Positions 20,999-31,513 of a stretch of DNA of 64,000 nt are shown here, one piece after another (within the stretch, counting starts at the first letter, position 1; the number at the start of each line of letters is the position of its first letter). The stretch is taken from NCBI RefSeq assembly GCF_000421625.1, contig NZ_ATXJ01000001.1, positions 1-64,000 of the forward strand, given 5' to 3'. The notes beneath the pieces were generated by a model. That model made no database searches, was not told the origin of the DNA, and was given only the letters and a program-made list of their open reading frames with translations. This DNA is from Thermus islandicus DSM 21543. GTDB taxonomy: Bacteria > Deinococcota > Deinococci > Deinococcales > Thermaceae. Position numbers and translations under genes: made by a program.

Positions 20999-21044
20999 CG
21001 TTCATGCCCCGTTCATGGGGCGTTCAGCCCCTTTGGGCTATGAA
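20999..21044 (+). promoter_or_regulatory. Three 11-bp-spaced direct repeats (activator site) and -10 box of the lipoprotein gene
   Basis: Heptamers CGTTCAT (20999-21005), CGTTCAT (21010-21016) and CGTTCAG (21021-21027) are separated by exactly four G/C bases. TATGAA (21039-21044) follows 11 bases after the last repeat, and there is no -35 box. This 7+4 geometry is that of PhoB boxes and SARP sites, where the bound protein replaces the -35 contact. The divergent SARP-type regulator is the obvious candidate ligand. Confidence 0.7.
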
Positions 21045-21064
21045 AGAGGCCGGGAGGTGAACCC

Positions 21065-22312
21065 ATGAGAAGGATGGCCCTTGGCACAGGACTCGCCCTC
21101 CTCCTCGCCGCCTGCGGGGGTGGGGGCCCAAGCGGTACGCAGGTCCAGGTGACCCTGGTGGACGGGTTGGACAACCCCATCCAGGCCACCGCCGCCGCCT
21201 ACCGGGCAGGCAGCGGTCCCTTCCAGGCCCTCCATCCCACGGGCCCCGGGCAGTACCGCTTCACCGTTCCGAGCGGGGAGAACCGGTACACGGTGGTCTT
21301 CCGCTGCCCCTCCTTCGGCACCCTGGCCTCCCAGGTCCAGGCGGTGAGCTACGAGCTCACCCTGGCCGAGGCCACCTCCTTCAAGGCCCGTTGCCCCCTG
21401 GCCTACGCCGGCCCGGAGGCCAACCTAAACCAGACCAACGACAACACGAGCGGCCAGGACTTCGCCGGAGGATGGGGCCAGGCCTACTCCGCCACCTCCC
21501 TAGGAGCACCCCTTTTGGACGAAGGGGGCGACGGCCAGGTGAACGACCTGCCCAACCCCTTCCGGGTTCCGGTGGGCCCGAACCGGGAGGTGGCCATTTT
21601 CGGCCAGATCGGCACCACCTACTACTTCGGCCGGGCCCTGGTGAACGTGGCCTCCACCACCACGGGCATCCCGCCCATCGCCGTAAGCCCCGTGGGGACA
21701 AGCTTCGCCACCACCCAACCAGTTCTGGCCTTTTTCCTGGGCAAGGAGGTGCGGATCCCCCTAGGGACCGGAATGTCCTTCCCCAAACCCACCGCCGACC
21801 CGGGAGACCTTTATGAGCTCGCCAACTTCGGCCCCTCCCAAGGCCGCCTGAGGCGCGTCCCTGGGAACGCCCTAGGGAGCCCCGTGAACACCGCGCTTCC
21901 GAGCCTGAGCTTCAGCCCCAGCGTGCCCACCCCCAGCGCGGGAAGCCTGCCCACCTTCCAGGGGCTCACCGCCTCCGGGTTCGCGGGCACGAGCCCCCTC
22001 AAGGGGTACCTCCTGGCGCTCAGCTGGACCGGGGCCTCCTGGGAGCACCTGGTGGGCCAGGGGGCCCTGGGAGCGGCCACCAGCTACGCCCTCCCGGACC
22101 CCACGGGGGTGGCGGGCCTCGAGGCCCTGAAGCCCACAAGCGGCGACGCGGTGAACTGGCAGGCCGTAGCCCTGGGGATGGATCAGGCCCTAGGCCAAGT
22201 CCTGGGGGCCAGGCCCATCCCGCAGGGGCTGGTTCCCTTTGAGGTCCTCAACCGCCACCTGCCCCTGGACCTGGAGGCGATCGGAGCGTCTGGGAGCTAC
22301 ACCCAGCCCTAA
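21065..22312 (+). CDS. Large secreted lipoprotein, unknown function
   Basis: A 415-residue product with a lipoprotein signal ([15 protein letters not shown], Cys at residue 17) and no family I recognise. The body is rich in Gly, Pro, Ser and Thr and looks like beta-sheet surface protein (e.g. TYYFGRALVNVASTTTGIPP). It has a leader with a GGAGGTGA ribosome site four bases before the ATG, unlike the leaderless neighbours. It is divergent from the SARP-type regulator and carries the repeat-type operator, so it is probably regulated by it. Its stop overlaps the convergent MFS gene by four bases. Confidence 0.8.
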   Translation: MRRMALGTGLALLLAACGGGGPSGTQVQVTLVDGLDNPIQATAAAYRAGSGPFQALHPTGPGQYRFTVPSGENRYTVVFRCPSFGTLASQVQAVSYELTLAEATSFKARCPLAYAGPEANLNQTNDNTSGQDFAGGWGQAYSATSLGAPLLDEGGDGQVNDLPNPFRVPVGPNREVAIFGQIGTTYYFGRALVNVASTTTGIPPIAVSPVGTSFATTQPVLAFFLGKEVRIPLGTGMSFPKPTADPGDLYELANFGPSQGRLRRVPGNALGSPVNTALPSLSFSPSVPTPSAGSLPTFQGLTASGFAGTSPLKGYLLALSWTGASWEHLVGQGALGAATSYALPDPTGVAGLEALKPTSGDAVNWQAVALGMDQALGQVLGARPIPQGLVPFEVLNRHLPLDLEAIGASGSYTQP

Positions 22313-23481
22313 AGGGCCCCCTTTCCCTCCCCCCCGGGGGCGGCCCCCGGGGGGCTCGCCTTGGCGAAGGCCCAGGGCCAGAGCGCGATGCCCAGGGCGT
22401 AGAGGGCGAGGGTCACCCCAAAGAGGAGGTCAAAGGCCTTAAGGCCCAAGGCCCCCTGCACCGCCCCAGAAAGGGCGCTCGCCAGGGCGAAGAGGAGGCT
22501 CCATAGGGCGCTCTCCAGGAGGAAGAACCCGGGGCGCTCCTCCTCGGCCAAGTAGTCCATGACCAAGGCGGCGTAGACGGGCCCGGCGGCGTTCATCAGG
22601 GCTCCTCGCACCAAGAGGGCGAGGGTGACCAGGGGAAGCCAGGGGGCCCAGGCCAGGGCAGCGAGGAAGGGAAGAGAAAGCGCCTGGACGAAGACGATGG
22701 CCCCAAGCCGCCCGAGCCTTTGGACCAGGAGGGGCTGGAGGAGCATGGCCGCCCCCGTGGCCAGGGAGGATAGGGCGAAGACGAGCCCTGTGGCCCCGTA
22801 GGTAAGGCCGAACTTCTCCTTGAGGAAGAGGTTTAGAAAGGGGATGACGAGTCCCGCCCCGAAGCCGATGAGCACCTGGGGCAAAAGGAGCCTGAGCCAC
22901 ACCCGGATCCGGCCCAGGAAGCGGGGGGGCCTTCCCTCCCCCACCCCGGCGGGCAGGCCCCGCACCAGGGGAAGGCCCAGGAAGAAAAAGGGCAGGGCAA
23001 AGAGGAGGACCCACCGGGCCCCGAGGAGGTCCGAGAGGTAGCCCGCAAGCAGGGTGGAGAAAAAGCCGCTCGCCGTGGTGAGGGCGGCCTGGAGGCTAAA
23101 GAAGGCCACCCGTCTCCCCTCGGGGACGAGCCGGGCGAGGAGGGGAGCCGAGGCCCCCTGCAGGAAGGCCCCCGCCAGGCCGTAGCCCACCAGGGAGGGA
23201 AAGACCCAAAGCCCTAGGCCCAGAAGAAGCCCGCTCCCCACGCCAAGGAAAAAGGCCAGGTAGAGGCTTTTCAGGTAGCCCAGGCGGGGGATGAGGTAGG
23301 CCAGGGGCAAGGCAAAGGCCACCCCGGAGAGGAGGACCACCGCCTGGGCCAGGCCGATGGCCTGGCGGGAGAAGCCCAGGGCCTCGAGGTGGAAGTTGAG
23401 GAAGAAGTAGACCAGGTTTCCCCCGAAGGACCAGAGGAAGGCTGCGAGGAGAAAGCGGTAGGCGGGAGAGGTTTCGCGCAC
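22309..23481 (-). CDS. Major facilitator superfamily transporter
   Basis: From GTG 23481 (AAGGAGA four bases upstream) the product has 390 residues and about twelve hydrophobic segments with MFS-like loops (PLAYLIPRLGYLKSLYLAF, GYLSDLLGARWVLLF). The substrate cannot be told. Upstream in-frame codons that extend the protein cross the intergenic region and a hairpin and look non-coding. The C-terminal tail is Gly/Pro rich. Confidence 0.82.
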   Translation of the reverse strand: MRETSPAYRFLLAAFLWSFGGNLVYFFLNFHLEALGFSRQAIGLAQAVVLLSGVAFALPLAYLIPRLGYLKSLYLAFFLGVGSGLLLGLGLWVFPSLVGYGLAGAFLQGASAPLLARLVPEGRRVAFFSLQAALTTASGFFSTLLAGYLSDLLGARWVLLFALPFFFLGLPLVRGLPAGVGEGRPPRFLGRIRVWLRLLLPQVLIGFGAGLVIPFLNLFLKEKFGLTYGATGLVFALSSLATGAAMLLQPLLVQRLGRLGAIVFVQALSLPFLAALAWAPWLPLVTLALLVRGALMNAAGPVYAALVMDYLAEEERPGFFLLESALWSLLFALASALSGAVQGALGLKAFDLLFGVTLALYALGIALWPWAFAKASPPGAAPGGEGKGAL

Positions 23482-23566
23482 AGGGTCTCCTTTCTTCTTT
23501 AGCGTTATGCCCCTTCTCCTGACCCGACCGGCCTCAGAAATGCCCAAATGGGCCCCTTTACCGGGG

Positions 23567-23594
23567 CCCCATGCTGCCCCAAGCCAGCATGGGG
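23567..23594 (-). repeat. Palindromic element, copy 2 (after nth)
   Basis: A 10-bp inverted repeat (CCCCATGCTG at 23567-23576 with its complement at 23585-23594; 8-base loop) followed on the plus strand by TGG, as in copy 1 at 15034-15061. It begins five bases beyond the nth stop codon. Extra GGGGCCCC-type inverted repeats flank it on the left (about 23540-23570). Confidence 0.65.
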
Positions 23595-23599
23595 TGGCC

Positions 23600-24253
23600 T
23601 TAGCCCTGGCGGCTCGGGCAGTGGGGCGCAAGGGCGCAGGCGCCGCAGCGGGGCCTTTTCGCCAGGCAGACGTACCGCCCGTGGAGGACTAGGGCGTGGT
23701 GCACATAGACCCACCGCTCCTTGGGGAAGAGGGCCTCGAGGTCCTTCCCGATCCTCTCCGGAGCCTTGGCCTCCGAGAGGCAAAGCCTCCGTGCGAGGCG
23801 GGCCACGTGGGTGTCCACGGCAATCCCCGGCACCCCAAAGGCCGCCCCCAGCACCACGGTGGCCGTCTTCCACCCTACCCCGGGAAGGCGCATCAGGGCC
23901 TCCTTGTCCCTGGGCACCTCTCCCCCGTATTCCTCCACGAGCCTCCTCGCCAGGGCCACCAGGTTCTTCGCCTTGGTGCGGTAGAGGCCGATGCGCCTTA
24001 TGTAGGGCTCTACCTCCTCCGGGGTGGCCGCCGCCAGGGCCTTGGCGTCGGGAAAGCGGGCAAAGAGGGCCGGGGTGGCCTCGTTCACGCTTTTATCGGT
24101 GGCCTGGGCCGAGAGGACCGTGGCCACGAGGAGCTGGAAGGGGTTCTCGTGCCTAAGCTCGGTGCGGGCCTCCGGGTAGGCCTTTTCCAGGGCCTCTAAG
24201 ATCCTTTGGGCCCGGGCCCTTTTCTCCCTTTTGCCCTCCTCCGGGCACGCCAC
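23600..24253 (-). CDS. nth: Endonuclease III (Nth) DNA glycosylase
   Basis: A 217-residue Nth. The helix-hairpin-helix with catalytic Lys (LMRLPGVGWKTATVVLG), the catalytic Asp in VDTHVARLARRL, and the C-terminal 4Fe-4S cluster (C-x6-C-x2-C-x5-C: CLAKRPRCGACALAPHC) are all present. It removes oxidised pyrimidines and nicks abasic sites. GTG 24253 was chosen because TAGATT lies 7 bases upstream; the region further upstream holds the divergent ASCH promoter. Confidence 0.95.
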   Translation of the reverse strand: MACPEEGKREKRARAQRILEALEKAYPEARTELRHENPFQLLVATVLSAQATDKSVNEATPALFARFPDAKALAAATPEEVEPYIRRIGLYRTKAKNLVALARRLVEEYGGEVPRDKEALMRLPGVGWKTATVVLGAAFGVPGIAVDTHVARLARRLCLSEAKAPERIGKDLEALFPKERWVYVHHALVLHGRYVCLAKRPRCGACALAPHCPSRQG

Positions 24254-24260
24254 GCCCTCC

Positions 24261-24270
24261 AATCTACAAT
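24261..24270. promoter_or_regulatory. Overlapping back-to-back leaderless promoters of nth and the ASCH gene
   Basis: On the minus strand TAGATT (24261-24266) precedes the nth GTG by 7 bases. On the plus strand TACAAT (24265-24270) precedes the ASCH GTG by 6 bases. The two -10 boxes share two base pairs, so both polymerases can hardly bind at once. Confidence 0.6.
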
Positions 24271-24276
24271 GGGAGC

Positions 24277-24642
24277 GTGCAAAGGCCAACGCTCGGGCTC
24301 ATCGTCCGGGAGCCCTACGCCAGCCTCATCGTGGACGGCAGGAAAACGTGGGAGATCAGGAAGCGCAAGGCCCGCCACCGGGGGCCTCTCGGCATCGTCA
24401 CGGGAGGATGGCTCATCGGACAGGCCGACCTGGTGGGGGTGGAGGGGCCCTTTAGCGTGGAGGAGCTCCTCCCCCACTTCCCCAAGCACCTGGCGGAGGA
24501 GGCCTTCTTGCGGGCCTACGCCGGGGAAGGCCCCCTTTTCGCCTGGGTCCTGGAGAACGCCTTCCGCTACGAGAAGCCCCTTTACGTCCCCCAGAGGCCC
24601 GGGCGGGTTATGTTCGTGGACCTCTCCGGGGTACGGTGGTGA
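24277..24642 (+). CDS. ASCH domain protein
   Basis: A single-domain protein of 121 residues. The ASCH signature is clear: L-I-V-R-E-P-Y-A-S-L-I-V-D-G-R-K-T-W-E-I-R (residues 8-28), then GPLGIVTGGWLIGQADL. ASCH has a PUA-like fold and is thought to bind RNA; one member, E. coli YqfB, hydrolyses N4-acetylcytidine. The Thr that acts in YqfB aligns here with Glu 26, so that activity is not supported. The 3' end overlaps the convergent GNAT/ABC fusion gene by 35 bases. Confidence 0.85.
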   Translation: MQRPTLGLIVREPYASLIVDGRKTWEIRKRKARHRGPLGIVTGGWLIGQADLVGVEGPFSVEELLPHFPKHLAEEAFLRAYAGEGPLFAWVLENAFRYEKPLYVPQRPGRVMFVDLSGVRW

Positions 24643-26347
24643 GCCCCCCGTAGCCCACGTAGACGAGAAGGTCCGGGTCCAGGGCGGCCACCACCTCGGG
24701 CCGGTGGGTGGCGGCCACCAGGGTGATCCCCGCCTCCCGGCAGAGCTTCCCCAGCCCCAGGGCCACCCGCCTGGCCGTGGGCACGTCCAGGTGGGCGGCG
24801 AACTCGTCAAGGAGGAGGAGGTCGGGGCGCTGGGCGAGGAGGAGGGCGAGGCGGAAGCGCTCCCTTTGCCCGGTGGAGAGCTCCTTGGGCCTTGCCCGGT
24901 AGAGCACGGCGTCGGAGAGGCCCACCCGGTTCAGCACCTCTATGGCCGCCCGCACCTCCCCCATCTCCCGGAAAAGCCTCTCCAAAAGGGGCTCCTCCCC
25001 CAGGGCCACCTCCACCTCCCCCGGGATGTGGGCGGCCACCCGCCCCCCAGGGAGGCGCACCTCGCCAAGGTCGGGCGCCTCCCCCAGGAGGAGGCGCAGC
25101 AGGGTGGTCTTCCCCGCCCCGCTCGCCCCGGCCAGGACCACGAGGCTTCCCGGGGGGATCTCCAGGTCCACGCCCTTGAGGACCGCCCGCTCCAGCCGCC
25201 TCGCCCTCACCCCAAAGGCGGCGAGCACCTCGGCCACTTCCGGGGAGAGGCCTTTCAGGTCCAGAAGGCTCCGGTAGGCCTTGTGCACGCCCTGAAGCCG
25301 GATGGGCCCCTTAAGGCCTTCCACCCTCCCGTAGCTTTCCCGGTAGAGCCTCCCCCCGTGGGCCCGGGCGTAGGGGTCCTCCTGAAGGAAGCGCTCCAGG
25401 TACGCCTCGGCCTCCTCGGTGAGGGGGTAGAAGAGGACGGGCCTTCCCGAGGCCGTGTCAAAGAGGTAACGGAACCCCACCCTCTCAAAGAAGGGATGGT
25501 AGCGGGCCATCTGGGCGATGGTGTAGACCAGGTGCTTCTCCCGCCTCCCCTCGGGCGCCCCCCGCTCCCTCGCCCACTCCAGGGCCACCCGCACGAGAAG
25601 CGCCCCGAAGCCCTCGGAGCGGTAGTCGGGGTGGACCACCACCCGGGCGATGCGGGCGGCGGCCGTGTTCACCCGGTCCAGGGCCTTCTCCCAGTCGGCC
25701 CCGCCCTCGTAGGTGGGGTGGAACCAGTCCCGGGGGAAGATCCTCTCCCGGATGTCCCGCTCCACGCCCTCGAGGGTCCTCCGGTGCATGCGGGGAATGG
25801 GGGGGTCTAAGCGCAGGTAGCCGAGGATCCTGGGCTCAAAGGGAAGCCTCTCCGAAAGCTCCAGCACCAGAAAACGGCTTGCCGGCGTGGAGCCCCGGAT
25901 CTCCTTGAGCCGCGCCTCCCCGCCGCAGTCGCAGAGGGGCTTGGCGTTGGCGGGGAGGGTCTTGTGGCACTGGGTGCAGACCCAGAGGGCCACCACCTCC
26001 TTCTCCGAAGCGTAGTGGAACTGCTCCAGCTCGGCGATGGCCTCAAAGTCGCTCTCGTACATGGCTTCCCGCGCCCTAAGGCGGTAGCGGTAGGCCTCGC
26101 CCCCCAGGGGGCTTTCCCGAACGTGCTCCAGGGTTTTGGCGAAGGGGGGCCAGAGGGGAAAGGCGCCCTCGAGGGCGTACTCCTCAAAGCCGAGGACGGG
26201 CTTCTTGAGCTCGGTGCGGAGCCTCACCTTCTCCCCCGGCCTAAGCCACTTGGCGGCGTCCCCCGACATCCTGAGGAGGACACCCCCCGTGAGGAGGACC
26301 TCCCCGTACCAACGCCAGTAGACCCTGCGGCCCAGGACCCGGGGCAT
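24608..26347 (-). CDS. Zinc-ribbon / GNAT acetyltransferase / ABC-ATPase fusion (COG2401-like)
   Basis: The 579-residue protein joins three parts. Residues 124-141 hold a four-Cys knuckle (CTQC, then C139 and C141). Residues about 160-310 form a GNAT domain whose acetyl-CoA loop is R243 to G248 in VVVHPDYRSEGFGALL. Residues about 350-570 form an ABC ATPase: Walker A GASGAGKTT (407-415), signature LSTGQ (490-494), Walker B LLLLDE (510-515) and His 547. There are no membrane segments, so it is not a transporter. It starts three bases after the proS stop. Function unknown; the family is best known from archaea. Confidence 0.85.
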   Translation of the reverse strand: MPRVLGRRVYWRWYGEVLLTGGVLLRMSGDAAKWLRPGEKVRLRTELKKPVLGFEEYALEGAFPLWPPFAKTLEHVRESPLGGEAYRYRLRAREAMYESDFEAIAELEQFHYASEKEVVALWVCTQCHKTLPANAKPLCDCGGEARLKEIRGSTPASRFLVLELSERLPFEPRILGYLRLDPPIPRMHRRTLEGVERDIRERIFPRDWFHPTYEGGADWEKALDRVNTAAARIARVVVHPDYRSEGFGALLVRVALEWARERGAPEGRREKHLVYTIAQMARYHPFFERVGFRYLFDTASGRPVLFYPLTEEAEAYLERFLQEDPYARAHGGRLYRESYGRVEGLKGPIRLQGVHKAYRSLLDLKGLSPEVAEVLAAFGVRARRLERAVLKGVDLEIPPGSLVVLAGASGAGKTTLLRLLLGEAPDLGEVRLPGGRVAAHIPGEVEVALGEEPLLERLFREMGEVRAAIEVLNRVGLSDAVLYRARPKELSTGQRERFRLALLLAQRPDLLLLDEFAAHLDVPTARRVALGLGKLCREAGITLVAATHRPEVVAALDPDLLVYVGYGGLTTVPRRGPRT

Positions 26348-26350
26348 GGC

Positions 26351-29037
<2,687 letters not shown>

Positions 29038-29046
29038 AATGGGAAG

Positions 29047-29154
29047 ATGATCCGCCACCGCCTCCTTTTGGAGCCGGGGGAGGAGATAACCCCCCTTCTC
29101 CTGTCCCATCCTCCTCTGCTCTGGAACCCCCCTAGAGGTACCCCGCCCGCTTGA
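29047..29154 (+). CDS. Possible small leaderless gene or gene remnant (35 residues)
   Basis: An open frame of 35 codons (start MIRHRLLLEPGEEITPLLLS) preceded by TAAAAT at the leaderless distance. It overlaps the 3' end of the convergent DHH phosphoesterase gene. I recognise no family. It could be a real micro-protein, the start of a deleted gene, or chance. Confidence 0.25.
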   Translation: MIRHRLLLEPGEEITPLLLSHPPLLWNPPRGTPPA

Positions 29155-30106
29155 GCTCTTCTTGGACGGCCTCGAGGACCAGCTCGTAGGCCCGGTCCAG
29201 GTCCACCCCCTTCAGGGTAGCCCCGGCGGCGGGCACGTGCCCCCCGCCCCCGAGCCTCAGGGCGATGTTCTGGGCCGAGACCCCGCCCCGGGAGCGGATG
29301 GAGACCTTAACCCCCTCCTCCCGCCGGCGCAGGAAGACCGAGACCACGCTCCCCTCCACGTAGCGGATAAGGCCTACGAAGTCGTCGGAGTCCTCCTCGC
29401 CCCCCGCCCCCTCGGGGAGGTGGGCGGTGACGAGAAGCCCTCCAAAGTGGAAGGCCACCGTGGAGAGGACCTGACCCATGAGGCGGAAGTAGGAAGGGGG
29501 GCGGAACTGGAGGCGGTCGGTGAGCTCGGCGAGCTTCACCCCGTACCCCACGAGCTCCGCCGCCACCTTTAAGACCTCCGGGGTGGTGTTGGCGAAGCGG
29601 AAGTTCCCGGTGTCGGTGAGGATCCCCGTGAGGACGGGGGTGGCGATCTCCGCGGTCCACTCCACGCCCAAAAGGTCTATGAGGTCCTTCACCATCTGGG
29701 CGGTGGCGGCCTTGGAGGGGTCCACCACGGCCAGGTGGCCAAAGCGGGGGTTGGTGCCGTGGTGGTCAATGTTGATGACGAAGCCTTCCACGGGGACCCC
29801 CACCACCCTCGAGGGCTCAGCGCTGTCCAAGGCCACCAGGGTGGCCCCAGGGGGAAGCTTCTCCACAGGGTCGGAGTACTCCTCCTCCTTGGGCAAAAAG
29901 CGCAGGAAGCGGGGGGGATCGGCCACCCAGCGGGCGTCCTTGCCCAGGGCCTTGAGGGCCCGGTAGAGCCCCAGGGAGCTTCCGATGGCGTCCCCGTCCG
30001 GGTCCACGTGGGTGGCGAGGTAGATGGGGCCCTCCACCGCCTTCAGGACCGCGGCCACCAGGCCCATCCTTTCCCAGTACTTAGGGTCAGGGGCGTTCCC
30101 GTCCAC
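29132..30106 (-). CDS. nrnA: DHH/DHHA1 phosphoesterase, NrnA-like
   Basis: The 324-residue protein has DHH motifs THVDPDGDAIGSSLG (near 32), DSAEPSR (near 94) and the namesake NIDHHGTN (near 112), then TGILTDTGNFRF near 160, and a C-terminal DHHA1 nucleotide-binding part (LGGGGHVPAAGATL). NrnA-type enzymes degrade short oligoribonucleotides and pAp. GTG 30106 was chosen because TACCTT lies 6 bases upstream. Exact activity (nano-RNA, pAp or c-di-AMP products) cannot be told. Confidence 0.9.
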   Translation of the reverse strand: MDGNAPDPKYWERMGLVAAVLKAVEGPIYLATHVDPDGDAIGSSLGLYRALKALGKDARWVADPPRFLRFLPKEEEYSDPVEKLPPGATLVALDSAEPSRVVGVPVEGFVINIDHHGTNPRFGHLAVVDPSKAATAQMVKDLIDLLGVEWTAEIATPVLTGILTDTGNFRFANTTPEVLKVAAELVGYGVKLAELTDRLQFRPPSYFRLMGQVLSTVAFHFGGLLVTAHLPEGAGGEEDSDDFVGLIRYVEGSVVSVFLRRREEGVKVSIRSRGGVSAQNIALRLGGGGHVPAAGATLKGVDLDRAYELVLEAVQEELKRAGYL

Positions 30107-30112
30107 GAAGCT

Positions 30113-30118
30113 AAGGTA
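30113..30118 (-). promoter_or_regulatory. Leaderless -10 box for nrnA
   Basis: TACCTT on the minus strand lies 6 bases before the GTG at 30106. Confidence 0.4.
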
Positions 30119-30135
30119 TCACGCAAAAGGGTTCT

Positions 30136-30321
30136 TTACCCGCACCCCTCCGTAGGAAGCGGGGTGGAGAATTCCTGGAGAACCCGCAAAGAGAGGGCTA
30201 GCCTTCTCTCCAAAAGAAGCGTCTCCAGAAGAGGGATGGCCCGTGCCCTTTTCTCCGGCGAGGAAAGGTCGTAGGCGTAGACCAGGACGTTGGTGTCCAC
30301 AAACTCAAGCCCTGCGGGCAT
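30136..30321 (-). pseudogene. Truncated PIN-domain (VapC-like) toxin
   Basis: From ATG 30321, 61 residues carry the first half of a PIN domain: FVDTNVLVYAYDLSSPEKR with the first catalytic Asp, and LRVLQEFS with the first Glu. The frame then runs into PLPTEGCG and stops, so the third and fourth acidic residues are missing. No antitoxin gene is recognisable upstream (30322-30401), though a TTTAGC/GCTAAA inverted repeat lies at 30383-30406. Likely an inactive toxin-antitoxin remnant. Confidence 0.65.
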
Positions 30322-30401
30322 GCCGCCCCTCCCGGGGGGACAAGGGCTGGCCCCCGGTGAGGTTCCGGCCCAGGGCCCTAGGTTTAGCACATCATGCTGG
30401 G

Positions 30402-31106
30402 CTAAAGGTTCCACCCCCCCGCCACCTCCAGCACCTGCCCCGTGAGGTAGGGCTCCCGGACGAAGAAGAGCACCGCTTTGGCGATCTCCTCAAGGAGGGC
30501 GAGCCTTCCCATGGGGATCTCGTGAAGGGGCTTGGAAACGGAGTTTTCCGCTACCCCGGGGGCCACCACGTTGGCGGTGATGCCCATGGCGGCAAAGCGC
30601 TTGGCGATGGCCTTGGTGTAGAGGATAACCCCGGTCTTGGCGATGGCGTAGGGGGTGATATGGGTCCGGGCGAGGAGGTTTCCCGCCCCGGCGTAGCCCA
30701 GGTTCACGATGCGCCCAAAGCCCTGCTCCGCCATGAGGGGAAGAACCCTTTGGGTAAGGAGGAAGGTGGCGGTGAGGTTGGTGTCCAGGATCCAGCGCCA
30801 CTCCTCCAGGGTTACCGCCTCTATGGGCTTAAAGAGGTAGTCCCCCACGTTGTTGACCAGCACGCCCACGCCCCCGAGGTGGTAGCGCACCTCTTCCACC
30901 AGGGAGGCCACCTCCTCCTCCCGGGTGAGGTCGGCCCGAACCTTGATCGCCTTCACCCCAAGGGCCTCGGCCTCGGCCCGGGTAGCCTCGGCGAGGGCCT
31001 CGGAGGTGCGGTAGTGGACGGCCACGGCATAGCCTTCCCGGGCCAAAGCGAGAAGGATGGCCCGCCCGATCCCCTTGGCGCTTCCCGTGACCAACGCGGC
31101 CCTCAT
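30402..31106 (-). CDS. SDR-family oxidoreductase (FabG-like)
   Basis: A 234-residue SDR. The NAD(P) loop is LVTGSAKGIGRAI (residues 5-17), NNVG follows near 85, the catalytic Tyr/Lys pair is Y-A-I-A-K near 153, and Ser is replaced in the usual place by NLGYAG, so one catalytic residue is atypical. The ATG overlaps the Nudix stop (ATGA). It closes the aroA-cmk operon; the substrate is unknown. Confidence 0.85.
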   Translation of the reverse strand: MRAALVTGSAKGIGRAILLALAREGYAVAVHYRTSEALAEATRAEAEALGVKAIKVRADLTREEEVASLVEEVRYHLGGVGVLVNNVGDYLFKPIEAVTLEEWRWILDTNLTATFLLTQRVLPLMAEQGFGRIVNLGYAGAGNLLARTHITPYAIAKTGVILYTKAIAKRFAAMGITANVVAPGVAENSVSKPLHEIPMGRLALLEEIAKAVLFFVREPYLTGQVLEVAGGWNL

Positions 31107-31513
31107 TCTTCCTCCAGGTAGCGCTCCAGAAGGGCCCGGGTGAAGGCGTTTAAAGGGTAGGCGAGCCCCTCTTCCGGGAGCACCCAGGCCCACTCCAAGA
31201 TCTCCTCGCCGGGGCGCACCTCCCCTTCCGCCCTCGCGAAGTAGTTGAAGAGGAGCATGTGGGTGGGCTTGTAGAACTCGGGGCTAAAGAGGGCCTCCTG
31301 CACCAGGGCGAAGCGGATATGGGAAAGCCTGAGGCCCACTTCCTCCCAAAACTCCCGCCTCAGGGCCTCCTCCAGAGCCTCCCCCCACTCCACCTTCCCC
31401 CCGGGCACCCCCCAACGCCCCGGCCACTTGGCGGTGCGCACCAGGAGCACAAGGCCCCCCCTCTCCACCAGGGCCCCTACCGTGGGGATGGGATACTGCG
31501 GGCGATCCTCCAT
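31103..31513 (-). CDS. Nudix hydrolase
   Basis: A 136-residue protein with a complete Nudix box, G-x5-E-x7-R-E-x-x-E-E-x-G: GKVEWGEALEEALRREFWEE near residues 40-59. Substrate class cannot be told. It overlaps the upstream CDP-alcohol transferase gene by 37 bases and the downstream SDR gene by four, so all three are probably translated as one unit. The ATG at 31513 gives a family-typical N terminus. Confidence 0.88.
   Translation of the reverse strand: MEDRPQYPIPTVGALVERGGLVLLVRTAKWPGRWGVPGGKVEWGEALEEALRREFWEEVGLRLSHIRFALVQEALFSPEFYKPTHMLLFNYFARAEGEVRPGEEILEWAWVLPEEGLAYPLNAFTRALLERYLEEE

Noticed and set aside
24277-24642. ASCH protein as an N4-acetylcytidine hydrolase
   Set aside because: The catalytic Thr of E. 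coli YqfB is a Glu in the aligned motif, so the activity is not supported by sequence, although RNA binding remains possible.
24608-26347. ABC transporter ATPase subunit
   Set aside because: The ATPase is fused to a zinc knuckle and a GNAT domain, and no permease gene is nearby.
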